Source: Lepidurus packardi (Eukaryota > Arthropoda > Branchiopoda > Notostraca > Triopsidae). From it: a stretch of 64,000 nucleotides of DNA. Position numbers and translations under genes: made by a program. The stretch covers positions 7,832,565 through 7,896,564 of the forward strand of contig JAKZAN010000001.1 of the NCBI GenBank assembly GCA_023053545.1, given 5' to 3'. The notes under the pieces were generated by a model, which saw nothing but the letters and a program-made list of their open reading frames with translations, searched no databases and was not told where the DNA came from. How positions within the stretch are numbered: position 1 is the first letter of the stretch; each line of letters starts with the position of its first letter. Shown one piece after another: positions 13,110 to 24,505 of this stretch.

Positions 13110-13371
13110 AATTTTTATATATGTTTCAGCTAATATTGCTTATCATAGACCCATAATGGCAATAGAGCTCCATTAGCTTCTGTTGAAGAAACTGACTCTG
13201 CCTGAGCAGAAGACCCAGATTTATTCCTGCAATCCTCAAAAGGATCGAAAATGTGTGGTAGCAACAAGTATTTGGTTAGAGTTCTACAAAGACAATATAA
13301 GTAAACTCTTAACATTTTTAAACCAATTTTATAAAGCTAGTACATATGCGCTGTACCATGTATAAGAGCAC

Positions 13372-13377
13372 AATAAA
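13372..13377 (+). terminator. poly(A) signal AATAAA of the SLC4 paralogue
   Basis: AATAAA lies about 263 nt past the predicted stop codon, a plausible 3' end for this gene. Confidence 0.6.
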
Positions 13378-14523
13378 TGAAAGTTATGTAAGTTTAAACT
13401 TGAATTTCAACCCCGCAATATACGCAAGTTTGATCTGCCCCTAACAAATGCATAGGTTAAAGCGATTAGGGTCGTCTTGAATGTAGAAACCTTATTAGAT
13501 GTGCAATATACTTCTCAAAAAATAAATTTGTCTAAGTAAACAACATCACAACCATATACCAGAATGAACAAGGGTTGAAGAGAAAATCTGGCGAGGTTTC
13601 CTGTGCATCGCTATTTCTGCCATACTCATCCAACTAACAATGAGGACTACGTGACCTAAAACAACCGTAGACCAGAACCATAGTATAAAAGTTTACGCCT
13701 ATATATTTGTAAACCTATACATTGCAGAGACCAGTACTTTCAGGATTTTACGACGTTCTCGTCCATAAGGAACAGTGAGTCGAAGCCAACGAAGGTTGTA
13801 TTTCTGATTTCTGCACCTGGGCTGAAGGAGTAATAACGACAGTTGTGTAAGTCGATTGAGTTCTCACAATGACTATTCATTTCCCGGTACCATAAAGCCT
13901 TACTCCAATATGCTGTCTAGTTTGCTTCACACTTCGTTTCAAACATGAAAAATTCCTAGAGCTGGAAAGTCAGACTGTTTAAATGCATATTAAAGATTGC
14001 ATTTCCTTTGTTTCCATTTTCTATGTTGAGAAAAAGAACAAGTGCTATTTGTATTTCATGTACCCTGATGACGACCATATATCAGTACAGGATTGTGGTA
14101 AAATACTGATGCCAACAAACTTAAAGCGAAAGCCAGGTACATTCAGTTTATAATTCTCACTAAAAATTATTTGAAAGTTATTTGAAATCACATGGGTATT
14201 TTTACTTCGAAATCTCACGGCAATAGGCCTACGTCGTTTCACAATTTTTAAAAAACCTAGTTGGAATGAAGAAATGCATTAATTTTTACCTTGGCAGCTA
14301 ACTTCCTTGCATGAAAAATTTTCAGCCGGAAAGGAAAAATCTGCTTATGTTAAAGGTTAGATTTTTATCTGATACTGAAAACAAGGAAATACGTCTATCC
14401 TGCTGAACCCTGGATCACCTCAAAAAAGTACTAATAGCGAACTGGAATTACTCTATATCACAAAATAAATCTAAAACGGGAAATGCGGTGACCGTTCTCT
14501 AAGTTACTAAACGTTAGTCAACC
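13378..14523. other. spacer between the SLC4 paralogue and the DM9 region
   Basis: Apart from the small DM9 exon relic at 13728-13778, I recognise nothing in this AT-rich stretch. Confidence 0.5.
13728..13778 (+). pseudogene. relic of a DM9 terminal exon
   Basis: After a good 3' splice site (TACATTGCAG) the sequence encodes the typical end of a DM9 repeat, including YDVLVHKEQ and a stop. A one-base frame slip separates the upstream part (EDQYFQD) from this ending. No matching upstream exons are nearby, so it looks like an orphan remnant of the DM9 cluster that continues to the right. Confidence 0.5.
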
Positions 14524-14895
14524 TTAAGTAATCCAATTGGAAGAATGTCACATCATTTAGACGGCAAGTAAAAAGACTCGTAATTGCAGTTTCAATGCTT
14601 CCAGCTTGTGTATAGGTGCAGTGATCACGGTTAAGATATTATTTGCGGAACTTATGTGCAGAAACATGACCAAAGTCTTTAATAAAAACACGACCACGCC
14701 CGTATGGCGCTATGCAGGGGCACCACAGTATGTTTATGACTTTACACTTATAACTAAAACAGGTCAATGATATAACCATACTAATTTTATGTATTGCGTA
14801 GATCCTCTTCTATAAGGATATCATGGTAAGTTCTGCATTTTCCGTATTTGTATCGTTGCTCTACCTTCATTTCTTTCGAAAGATCACCAAACAAT
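14524..14895. repeat. segment duplicated at 25440-25805 (left copy)
   Basis: This non-coding stretch upstream of the DM9 relic is collinear, with scattered substitutions and small indels, with 25440-25805 next to DNAI2. Shared landmarks include TTAAGTAATCCAAT, GCTTCCAGCTT, CAGTATGTTTATGACTT and TAACTAAAACAGGTCAA. It marks a dispersed duplication about 11 kb apart. Confidence 0.9.
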
Positions 14896-15374
14896 GAGAA
14901 AGTTTACGTCGGCCGAACTTATGTGAATCGTGAATGGTTACCTGGCACTGTGGTTCCTGGTCTCAAGCTTGTTTTCTACATTACAACAACCGGAGGCATT
15001 CCATGACTCAGTAGAAAGTATACAATTAAGTGTTGGCAAAACCTATCCCACAACTTCCGGTTAATTTAGGTACTAGTGAAGCAACACGATAAGAAAAAGC
15101 GATGGAAAAATGGACGCGACGGTCAGGTGTCGCACAATGCTACCGTAGCTGCCCACAGCGGTACCAATGAACCGTTGTACATCTGTCGCGTTACGCACAA
15201 CGGCACCACTTTAGTTAGCAAGGTAATTAAGAAATTAGGACATCCTCTCCGATGCATATACTACTTCGCTATGTGGCGTATCAGGACAAAGAGCTACACT
15301 TCAAGTTTACAAAGTCCTCGTCCATGAGGAGCATCGATCACAAGATACAAAAACCGACATCATGTCAAATTAAA
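14886..15374 (+). pseudogene. decayed DM9-repeat gene
   Basis: Two DM9 repeats are visible but broken. The first exon encodes EKVYVGRTYVN-EWLPGTVVPG and then runs into TGA at the GGIP position. The second exon, 15070-15222, follows a good acceptor and is open (VLVKQHDKKKRWKNGRDGQ, then EPLYICRVTHNGTTLVSK before a GTAATT donor). The next acceptor lies only 16 nt away, too short for a normal intron. Past it the DM9-like reading (RYVAYQDKELHFK) and the ending VYKVLVHEE are in different frames. DM9 proteins are small cytosolic lectin-like proteins, some of them mannose-binding in molluscs. The stop, the shrunken intron and the frame slips argue for a pseudogene, though a transcribed remnant is possible. 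Confidence 0.7.
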
Positions 15375-15940
15375 TGGAATACAAATTCTTAGCTCGATTG
15401 CCTCGAATAATTAGCAAAAAGTGATCTTTCCTCGTTAGAAATGCACTAATGTGGTTCTGATTAGAATGGTATTCCAGCACTATAATCGCATCGTCAATTT
15501 TAACCTTCAGGTGAATTTTCGTGGGATGAGTCAAGCACCTTGCCAATCTTTCCAAGCTAGGAAATACTAAAAGCGTAGCGACTTCACAGAGTGGAAACGA
15601 TTGATTCACTAAGAAAGGTACACATACAAAAAGAAAAAAGCTAATAAAAACTCATTCTCAGCCTCCTTCCTATTGATTCTCTTCCACCTGCAGCCCTACG
15701 TTTTTGGCAAAACCCTATTTTCGCCAATGCAGTCATTCTGTACTGCGCTGGCGCCACCTAACAAAAATTCCAACCATGGTCCAAGGATTTCCCCCTCAGT
15801 ATAGTAGGTCTGGCTCGAAACCGCTTCAAACCCGACTTTTCTTAGAGCTTGCTGTGTATATCACCAGCAATCCCCACCCAATTGTGAGTCGTGACGGATA
15901 TCGTGGTACATACACATCCCCTTCCAACATTAGTCCCATA

Positions 15941-16613
15941 ATGGCTGAAAGTAAATACAACCACACTACTTATCAACCACACTTCACTATCATAAATTTT
16001 CTTCACAGATTTTGAAGCGACTTGGGTAGATTCCACTGAGGGTGTGATTCCGGAGAATGCTGTGGAAGGTGGACAAGATACTGGCGGCGAAACTATCTAC
16101 GTAGGCCGAGCTTGTTTGGAAGAGGCCAGTGCGGGATGTCTTTTACCCGGTAAAGTGGTTCCCAGTCATGGAGTGTGTTATGTGGCCTGGGGTCAACGCG
16201 AACACCCCGTTTCCAGCTATCAGGTCAGGCATTGTTTTTCAAACCAATTCGGCTTGATTTTCCCCCGGTATATAACTTCATGCAAATGTGATTAAATTGT
16301 TTGAGCAGGTGTTGGTTCAGCCCGCGGACGGAAGTGTGACGTTGGAATGGGTGCCTGGAATGGGAAACGAGGTTCCCCCAGGTGCTGTTGTTGGGGGAGT
16401 GAATGAAGAAGAGGAAAAGTTGTATATTGGCAAAGGCATATACAACGAAGCAGCCGTGCTGGGAAAGGTAATATCTTATGTAGTACTTAGCCTTCGCTCA
16501 ACCCTCTGTTAACAATCCAGGTGCAAGTTAGTCACGGCGTTTGCTACGTTCCTTACGGCGGTGAGGAAGTTCCCTTGGATTCCTACGAAGTTCTCGTGGC
16601 CAATCCTCAATAA
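15941..16613 (+). CDS. two-repeat DM9-domain protein, complete, 4 exons
   Basis: Small DM9 (DUF3421) protein of 158 residues. Exons are 15941-15950, 16009-16223, 16309-16467 and 16521-16613. The tiny first exon ATG-GCT-GAA-A joins in phase 1 to give MAENFEATWVDSTEG. Repeat 1 has ETIYVGRACLEE-SAGCLLPGKVVPSHGVCYVAWG and ends SYQ at a splice junction. Repeat 2 has WVPGMGNEVPPGAVVGG, KLYIGKGIYNEAAVLGK and VSHGVCYVPYGGEEVPLDSYEVLV. Introns sit at the same places in each repeat as in the neighbouring FAMeT-DM9 gene, which points to a shared origin. No signal peptide is visible, so a cytosolic location is likely. Members of this family have been linked to sugar binding and defence in other invertebrates; the role here is unknown. 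A partial copy of its 5' region sits at 25883-26178. Confidence 0.88.
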
Positions 16614-17174
16614 TTCGGAAAATATCCTCCTTCTTCACTAATATATATTTACCACCCAGACGTGCAACCTGTCTCTCTAAAAACACCAATAGCTTGCTTA
16701 GGAAGTGTTCAAGCTAGAATTTCTTGTGTTTCATGTTTTGAAAATGTTATGTATTAAGTAATACATTCACGTATGCCAAGTAGAAAATTAACACTGCGTG
16801 GGAATGTCTTGCGTTTTGACTCCCAGGTATATATCATTGGCCTTTTGCGTGAGTCGTTGGCCGACTCACCTCCGCTTGCACGTCACAGCCCCCGCAAAGG
16901 AATCCATAACTTTGTCAGAACAACATTTCGCGAAAGGAAAAAAGGTATTTCCATGTGTGTGCGCCTGCTCGGGCAGCAAGCCAAGGAACAAAAACAGCCG
17001 GCTTCGTGGTACACTTTCAGCTTTGGTACCCAAGCTACATCGCATGGCATGCCAGACTGTATACCGTCATCGCTCAAGCTTCACTTGCAGCTATTACCCC
17101 ATTCCTAGGAACCATACCTTTCATACTTAAGGGCGTGTTTTCCGGTTTCAAGTGAAATTCCAATTGCAGTTATC
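16614..17174. other. spacer between the two DM9 genes
   Basis: Short overlapping open frames occur in all directions, but none shows recognisable domains. The promoter and 5' leader of the following FAMeT-DM9 gene should lie here. Confidence 0.5.
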
Positions 17175-20100
17175 ATGCCTGGTAAGTCATTCTTCTGAAC
17201 ACATTCTTGGTATTTTTTCCCCTACGCTTTGCCTCGAAACTGTAGAAGTACCACTGCCCTTTTTGCGGGTGTCCGCAGTGACTGTGTTGTCTTAAAATAA
17301 ACGTAGGCGTGCCCTGACGGTTGGGGCTTATATCGTAAAATAGGCATACTTTGCTCCCAAGTTGCACTTCTTATACGAATCGTTAGGCGAATTTAATTTT
17401 AAGCCTGTATCTTTGTCTTGACGTGCAAATTATACACGTTTTATTACACACAAAGGTCAAGGTAAGGTACCGAAAACAATAGCTATAAACAAGGGGCGTG
17501 GCTTGTCCTCAGTTCTTGGCCGAATAGTTTCTATAACAGGTAAAGAAAATAAGCCCCCGGCTTAACTCCGCGTAGGTAACTGGTATGCTAAATTGCCAAA
17601 ATTTAAAGCAACAGTCTCCGAAAACCGCTGATTCCATGCTACAAAAAATTAATTCCGATTGGACAGAAAATAACATGCAATTTACTATGAATGTGAGAAA
17701 ACAAAATAACAGGCAATTTACTACGAATGTGACAAAAAAGTATTTTTTTTTTCAAATTTATTAAGGCGTAGGCTTTCGCCTGTTGCCAGTCTCACATTTT
17801 TACAAAAATAGGTTGTCCAAATCACTAAAGAAATTAACCATCGAACTGATGGAGTGGTGTAAGAACCACTCATGGAAGGGGGGAAGGATTATTTCTATTG
17901 AGAGTACTGCCAGCTAACAAATAAAGATTACAACTGGTCAGACTGGAAGCGGGGGAGGAAGTGAATCAAATGCAAGGAAAGACAAAGACAGGAATATACA
18001 GAAGATTCAAGGATCGCAGATTCTGACTGCCTTCAGAATGAAGGAGACTAGAAAGGGGAACACTTTTGAGTTGGTCATAATTTCTTTCGCATTGAAATGC
18101 ACTTTCAAATTGCTGAGTTGCCGCAGCAGTATTGCCCTTTCTTTATTTAGTCTTCGGCAATGGAAGAGAAGATGGGTGAGGTCTTGTTTACTTCTTTCTT
18201 GGTAAACACAGGTGTCAAAATCAACTTTTTTGATTCGCTTTAAATAGCTTTTTGTAGGGAAGTGTGTAGTCCTCAATTGGACCATTTTAGAGATTAGACG
18301 TCTAGGGAAGGAGGAATTTGCGATTCCGCGATAGGATGGACTAGGGACTAAATCTCGCAGAGGGTTTAAGCACGATTGCCAGCGTTTGGTCCATAAGTCC
18401 ATTATTTCTCCATCGATCCAATTTTCGGAGTTCGGCGTTGTTTTCCAGGTGTTAGTTAGAAGAAGCCTAGGTCTCTCCAGACATGAGGTGTATCGTACGT
18501 GTTTGGGGTTATCTGGGGGGATGGGCCACTGGCTCCAGTTCCTGAAGGCAAAATGCCTAAGCATTGACCTCTGAAGGAAGAGATCGAGTGGAGGAAGGCC
18601 CACTTCTACCTCTAAAGCTGCCGATGGGGTCGTAGAAAGTGCACCCGTTATGCTTAATAACCCTCTTCTGTACAATTGGTTAACGGGGCGTAGTGCGGAG
18701 TTCGTGATATTGCACCAAGCTGGGTAGCCATATCTAATTTTGGATAGGATCGTTGCTTGTAGTAGGTCTCGAAGTTGTTTACAAGAGACCGCATTCGAAA
18801 ATTTGCTCATTATGATCACGCGTTGGAGGATTTGATTGCCTTGAGCTGCTAAAAGACTTGAATGATGTTTCCATTGTAGGCGGTTGTCAAAATTAAGGCC
18901 AAGATATCTCACCGTTTGCTTCGGGATAAAAGTGCTATCACCCCATGAAAGAGGAGCATCTTCCATTGAACGTTTTCTGGAGAAATGAATTAACTCCGTT
19001 TTATCTTTTAAAAATTGCATATGGAATTTCTTGCCCCATTTCTCGAGGGTTGAGAGATTATTTGAGAGTAGTTTTACGTTAGATTCGCTTGAAGGTCCAG
19101 AGACATGCAGGATCAGATCATCCGCGAAGGCTTGGTTCTGTATTCGTTTCCTTTTGATGGCATTGAGCGCTCCATTGATGTAGAAAATGAAAAGCAAAGG
19201 AGATATAGGGGATCCTTGCGGGATGCCTTTGGGGACATTGTATATGTCGCTCGTACCTGCTTCACATTCCACGAATGCCTTACGAGAACGCAGGAAGCTT
19301 TCGACCCATTTGGTTAACTGTTGAGGAAGCTTCTTACGACGCAGCTCGGAGGTCAGCTTCAAATGGCACACGTTGTCAAAGGCACTTGAAATGTCTAATA
19401 GTAGAGCCGTGTGGACTTTGTTTTTGTCAAAGGAAGTCAGTACAGCATTACTTAATTTAACAAGCGCATCTGTTGTGGATCTGAAAAAAAAAAAAAAGTA
19501 TTTTTTTGTGTGAAAAACGACGTAAACTTTCGCCTGCCGTCGGCTATTATTATTGTTAAACTTAATAGTTTTCTAATAACATGCCTTTCTAATAACTACC
19601 TATGCTTTAACTATAGATGTATACGGAGGGCCCTAAACATATGTGCAATTGTTTCTTACAAATGAAAAAGCTTGAAATTCATTTGGTTTATGACTTCCTT
19701 CGCAATGTATCTAGGAGTGTTTGTGGAATGTTTCAACGTCTGTGGTTGTTAAGGGTAATTAATTACATCATCGCTAGGAATGTTTGTCTAAAGGCCCCAA
19801 TTGACTCACAATAAGTTGTACGTCTCAATCTAGGTTGAGATTTTCACTGTTCTAATGGAAACCGAACTACGTGTAAAAGCTATATCAATGGCGCAATGAC
19901 TCTCATGAGGCTTATGTACTATAGGAGGAGAACTGGAGGTGTTCCACACCAACGACGACAGTAAACAGTACCACATTCGGCCTTTGAAAGGCAAAGGTTC
20001 CAGCAAAGGGATTTTAACATTTGACGTGAAATGCAAAAATGACGCCCACTTGGCCTTGCTCAGTGGAGAAACAATTGCATCCCCCATGCTTGAAATCTTC

Positions 20101-21210
20101 TTGGGAGGCTGGAACAATACCAAATCTGCGCTTCGTCTTAATCAAAGTCGTCCTGATCGAGCGGAAGCCGCAACGCAAGGTAATTTTCCTTTTACCCCCT
20201 ATTTCCGTTCGCAAATTCATTCCAGTGGTGAGTAGATGTCGTTTCGAATGAAGAATTTCGACGCTTTTGGATCCGCTTCAAGCTGAATGTCATCGAAGTT
20301 GGTAAGGAAGGTGAGCAAGAGCCCTTTCTGCAATGGATGAACACGGAAGATCCGTTTGAACCCACTCATTTTGGTTTCAAAACCGGTTGGGGCTCTGAAG
20401 GCTATTGGCGTTTTGATAACGGTATTAAAGCGGTTTATACCTAATCCTATTGTGAACAATTACGAATTTTCTCTCATTTACTAGACGAGAAATCGTCGTC
20501 CTCGGGAAGCGAATCCGAAGAGGAAGATGAAATTAAAATCAAACAACGTAAATCCTTTTCCCAATCCGCCGTACAGATTCCTTCAAGAAATATTTTTAGG
20601 AGGCAAAAAACCGTTTTTCCGCCGTCCTGCGGTATGGCTGGATGCCAAAGGTGGTGAATTGCCACTACGCTCTGTCGTCGGAGGCGTCGACGGAGAAAAA
20701 ATTTATATCGGCCGCGCCAAGCACGAAGGAGGCTTAATTCCTGGAAAAATTGTGCCTTCGCATAAAGTTTGCTATGTTGGCTGTGGAGGCGAGGAGCACG
20801 CTGTCTCTAAATACCAAGTACGAAAACACTTTGTCAGAAATCGTTAATCAATGCGCGTCTATTCTGATCGATTTTAGGTCTTGGTGAAGAATAAATGCTG
20901 CGATTTAGTTTGGGCCAGCGCCCGTAATGGCGAAATACCTTACGGAGCGTTGCAAGGTGGCTTTAGCGCTAACAAAGAGCCTTTATTTATCGGTCGCGCT
21001 ATGCACGAGGGAGTACAAGTAATTGGCAAGGTAATTCCCCTAGTTACCTCACGAATCGCGTAACCTTTTGGTTCCCATATTTTTAAATTTCACTTTTTTC
21101 TATTACTACAGCTCCAAGCAGGAAAAGGGATGTGTTCAATTCCATACGGGGGACAAGAGCATTGCAAAGACGAATATGAGGTGCTGGTTACCAAGTATAT
21201 CCCACTATAA
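17175..21210 (+). CDS. FAMeT-domain plus DM9-repeat protein, 7 exons, with a retrotransposon in intron 1
   Basis: Exons are 17175-17181, 19925-20179, 20233-20421, 20485-20547, 20600-20817, 20878-21030 and 21112-21210, giving 327 residues with closing phases. Residues 4 to about 150 form a farnesoic-acid-O-methyltransferase-like domain (ELEVFHTNDDSKQYHIRPL, HLALLSGE, EIFLGGWNNTKSALR, then FGFKTGWGSEGYWRF). An acidic serine linker follows (SSSSGSESEEEDE), then two DM9 repeats (WLDAKGGELPLRSVVGGVDG, KIYIGRAKHEGGLIPGKIVPS, and EPLFIGRAMHEG, CSIPYGGQEH). The name comes from a reported crustacean enzyme of juvenile-hormone-precursor metabolism, but I see no methyltransferase nucleotide-binding motif, so catalysis is not implied. 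The start exon (ATG-CCT-G, then GTAAGT) is chosen because its phase fits exon 2; it puts a 2.7 kb first intron around the retrotransposon. The unusual acceptor before 20233 and the 52-nt intron at 20548 are the weaker splice calls. Confidence 0.85.
17668..17739. repeat. 36-bp tandem duplication next to the retrotransposon
   Basis: A unit containing TAACATGCAATTTACTATGAATGTGA is repeated with a few substitutions at a 36 bp offset. The second copy abuts the left edge of the retrotransposon insertion. Confidence 0.8.
17744..19495 (-). mobile_element. 5'-truncated non-LTR retrotransposon in intron 1 of the FAMeT-DM9 gene
   Basis: On the minus strand the insert runs from a 5' break near 19482 through a reverse transcriptase frame to a 3' end with TTAATAAA, then a run of A (T tract 17742-17752 on the plus strand). 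Both edges show A-rich-GTA-T-rich sequence (17734-17750 and 19491-19507), consistent with a target-site duplication of about 15 bp, though the low complexity makes its exact length uncertain. The poly(A) tail, 5' truncation and duplication are classic target-primed reverse transcription features. It lies antisense to the host gene. Confidence 0.85.
18007..19480 (-). CDS. reverse transcriptase fragment of the non-LTR element (5' truncated)
   Basis: About 490 codons are open without a stop. Visible motifs are TALLLDISSAFDNV (motif A), KGIPQGSPISPLLFIFYING (motif B), NQAFADDLILHV (motif C, catalytic FADD), and VRYLGLNFD (thumb entry). The C-terminal part has LRTTHFPTKSYLKRI followed by a cysteine/histidine cluster (C, then H-LLFHC), typical of Jockey/CR1/I-like elements. 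The endonuclease and the first RT motifs are missing because of the 5' truncation. No methionine start remains, so it is not an independent gene. The intact frame indicates a fairly recent insertion. Confidence 0.85.
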
Positions 21211-21575
21211 TTAGCTTCCTGGTCGAAAACCCGTCCATTTGGATTTGTCTCGTGTATACACTTTTATGTTACGATTTTTGTGCAATTCATACGTGAACGC
21301 TTGTTGAAAGCGGGATCAGTGCTTTGGGGACAGGGCTCACGCGAACTATCATATATTAAAGCTTCCCGTTTGCGTTACGCTTATCTCATGATTGCGATGC
21401 AAAAGGAAAGATTCCACGGTGAATATAAGCTAAGCCCGTTAATGTATATCGGGTTTTGCCCTGGACTCTGTTACTTGGAATGTTATATACAAAGTCAGCA
21501 CAACGAACGCTGTTAGTTACTGCTCAGTTTTGACAAGATTTCTAGTCACGTGCTTTGGAATCCTTCAGCTGGATT

Positions 21576-21581
21576 AATAAA
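21576..21581 (+). terminator. poly(A) signal AATAAA downstream of the FAMeT-DM9 gene
   Basis: AATAAA lies about 366 nt past the stop codon; it is the first canonical signal I see after this gene. Confidence 0.45.
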
Positions 21582-22403
21582 AGCGGTCATATGATCACAC
21601 AAGCGAATGTGAATGAGACGGAGTCGACTTGTTAGAGCGCAGCATCTCCACACAGCCACAAGACCTTACAAGGGGGTACGACAAGCTGGTCTTTCTTTGC
21701 ATTCGTCACCCGAGTAACCGACCGATAACGTCGACGGAGCCACGTGTGCAGGAGTGGCATGGAGTGTATGATTTTGGGCTAAATTTGAACAAGTTTTGAG
21801 TTTGCTGTGCTGTGGTTTGCGTGCGAACCTGGGACTCGGGATAAAAATACGTACGTACAAGGAACATGACAAATAAAATTTACTGTAATCCTTTAGATTA
21901 TCAGATTTTGATGTAAAGATAACGATGGATAAAGTAAAATACGAGCGTTACCTTTTATTATCGGCTCTCATTCAGTGTCCAGGATCTTTTATACCACCTT
22001 TAGTCAATAATTACTGATAAATAGCACTGCGGTAAAGCCATCTGTTGGTTAACCTTGTTACCACTGTTGGCGGTAAACATGAAAAACCGTTCCATTTTGC
22101 TTGATCTTCTGCAGTTCAGTATCGAGATAGAATACATTGGAGTAATAGAAAGATGAGACAATGAAACATGAGTCAAACTTAAGATCCTTAAGTTCGCCCT
22201 CAAACTAAAAGACAGGCTTAAAGATTGACTATCTCACAATCGGTTCTGTTAGCCGTGAAAAAGATAAAACTATTCTTAAGGCAGACGTATCAGAAGTCTC
22301 ACAATACTGGATCTTATCCAGTCTTCTCATGCAAAAGCCGCAACTGACCAGTTCAATGCTTTGGCTGCACTCATTAGCAGTTTTCGTTTCATAAAAAGAC
22401 AAA
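21582..22403. other. intergenic region upstream of the FLVCR-type gene
   Basis: Nothing recognised. It should hold the promoter and 5' leader of the next gene. Confidence 0.5.
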
Positions 22404-22511
22404 ATGCTGAATTGTGATTCTCCGCAGGACCTTGTGACACTCGCCTCACACTCAGTGCCTGAACCTGACAGCGGGAGTATTATTTTTCTGTTTTCTGAAG
22501 GTGCTAACGAA

Positions 22512-24505
22512 ATGGCTTCCTACCAAGTGGTGCCTACCGAGAAAAATGAACCGCTGCCTGTAACCGTAATTGGTCTCCAAAACCAGAAAAATGGCAAAGA
22601 TCCTTTGATTACTTCGGAGGAGATTTCTGCGGCCGTCCAGAAAGACATGGAGATTGAGCTGCCTCAGACCACCAAAGTATATTTCCGCAGATGGTTCATT
22701 TTGGGCTTGTTCATTGTCCATTCCATGACTAATGCCTTTCATTGGATCGAGTATTCCATCATTACAAATATCGTGATGAAGTACTATGACGTGGACAGCA
22801 ATTCGGTCAATTGGCTTTCCATGATCTACATGGTGGTTTATATTCCTTTCATCTTCCCAGCTGCCTGGCTTTTGGACAAGAAAGTATAGAATCTTCAGCA
22901 CCAGTTTCACACAATTCTCATCTCTTTATGGTTCTACCGCAGGGATTGCGCGTAGCTGTACTGTTCGGATCGTTTGGGACAGCGTTAGGCTCGTGGATAA
23001 AAGTGATTGGCGTTTCTCCTGACCGATTTTACTTGGCCATGGTAGGACAGACTATCTGCGCCTTGTCACAACTCTTCATCCTAGGAATTCCGCCTCGGTT
23101 GGCCGCCGTTTGGTTTGGACCCGAGCAAGTGTCTTCCGCGACGGCCATCGGAGTCTTTGGCAATCAAGTAAACTCTCCGTTTCATCATTATTCAGCATAA
23201 TTTCTTGCTGACATTCCAAGAATCTTTCAAACGGGATGTCCTGGGTTTTGTAAATTGAGCCTTAGGAGGAAAGGGAAATGTCGTTTTATATAGCAATGGA
23301 CACGATTACCCGCACATCCGACGTTAGCGCTCTACTTAGAAAATTAACTTGCATAATACTTGTATAACCTATTTTTGTTTTCTCGGAATTTAGTTTGGAG
23401 TAGCGCTGGGGTTCTTGCTTCCGCCCGTTCTCGTAGGAATGTCCGATTCCATCGACGAAATCGGTCAGGATATGAGAGTTATGATGTACGCTACAGCAGG
23501 CATTTGTACCGTAATTTTCCTAGTCATTGTTTTCGGTATAGTTTCCACTTTGGTGTATTTTCTCTTCATTATTACAATACCTTACGTCTTTTCCTAGTCT
23601 TTCAAGCTCAGCCGCCTTTACCGCCCAGCTTAGCCCGTGCAAACATACTGTCCCAAGAATCCGACAGTTATTTAAAATCCATAATAAGAATTCTGAAAAA
23701 CCGAAGTTACATTCTTTTGCTAATTTCGTATGGTATCAACGTGGGAGTCTTTTACGCCATTTCCACACTTCTGAACCAAATTGTGCTAGTATACTTTCCG
23801 GTAAACAAAGTCATCAATTCAATCAGGCCGGATTCGTAGGTTACAATCCAAATCGTATTTCTTAGAATCAAGAACAAAAAGCTGGTTTAATTGGATTGAC
23901 CATTGTGATCACCGGCATGGCTGGATCTGTCATAAGCGGCGTTATTTTGGATAAAACGCACAGATTCAAGTAGACCCGTTTTTTTAAAAAATAATTAGAG
24001 TTTTCGCTAATTTCTTTCTTGCTGAGTTAGGGAGACCACCTTGACTGTTTACGCCCTAAGTTTAGCGGGAATGCTAGCCTATACTTTTACCCTGCCAGTG
24101 GGTACCATTTGGATAGTATTTTTAACAGCAGGATTGCTCGGGTAAAGACACTCTTTTGTTTTTTTTTAAACTATGGAACGAAAAGCTAATGTTTGAAATA
24201 AAGCTAATGTTTGAAATAGGTTTTTTATGACGGGTTATTTGCCCGTGGGTTTTGAGTTCGCTGCGGAATTAACCTATCCAGAACCCGAGGGCACAACATC
24301 AGGTTTACTTAATGCCTCGGCTCAATTGTTTGGTATTATTTTCACGTCTGTCAGCGGGATTTTATTGGACCGGCACGGAGATCTTGCATCCAATTTAAGT
24401 CAAGCTGGCGCATTACTAATCGGGACCATTGTAACGGCGTTTATCAATTCGGATTTGAGAAGGCAAGCTGCTCAGAACCAAGCCAGAGTGGTCGCTGAGC
24501 CCTAA
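22512..24505 (+). CDS. FLVCR-type major facilitator superfamily transporter, 7 exons
   Basis: Polytopic membrane transporter of the FLVCR family; vertebrate members have been described as heme exporters and as choline/ethanolamine transporters. Exons are 22512-22883, 22943-23167, 23394-23535, 23598-23800, 23866-23969, 24031-24141 and 24220-24505 (480 residues). Diagnostic stretches are [91 protein letters not shown], and [20 protein letters not shown] with [13 protein letters not shown]. An in-frame ATG at 22404 would add 36 residues, but pyrimidine-rich sequence ending TTCTGAAG before 22501 looks like a splice acceptor, so I prefer the MASYQVV start. Several short hydrophobic exons give the expected run of membrane helices. 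The 3' end may use AATAAA at 24939-24944, inside the segment duplicated next to DNAI2. Confidence 0.92.
24182..24217. repeat. perfect 18-bp tandem duplication at an intron end
   Basis: The unit AAAGCTAATGTTTGAAAT occurs twice immediately before the AG acceptor of the last FLVCR-type exon. It lengthens the intron without changing the acceptor. Confidence 0.95.

Noticed and set aside
15223..15238. 16-nt GT-AG intron in the DM9 relic
   Set aside because: Too short to be spliced; treated as a sign of decay instead.
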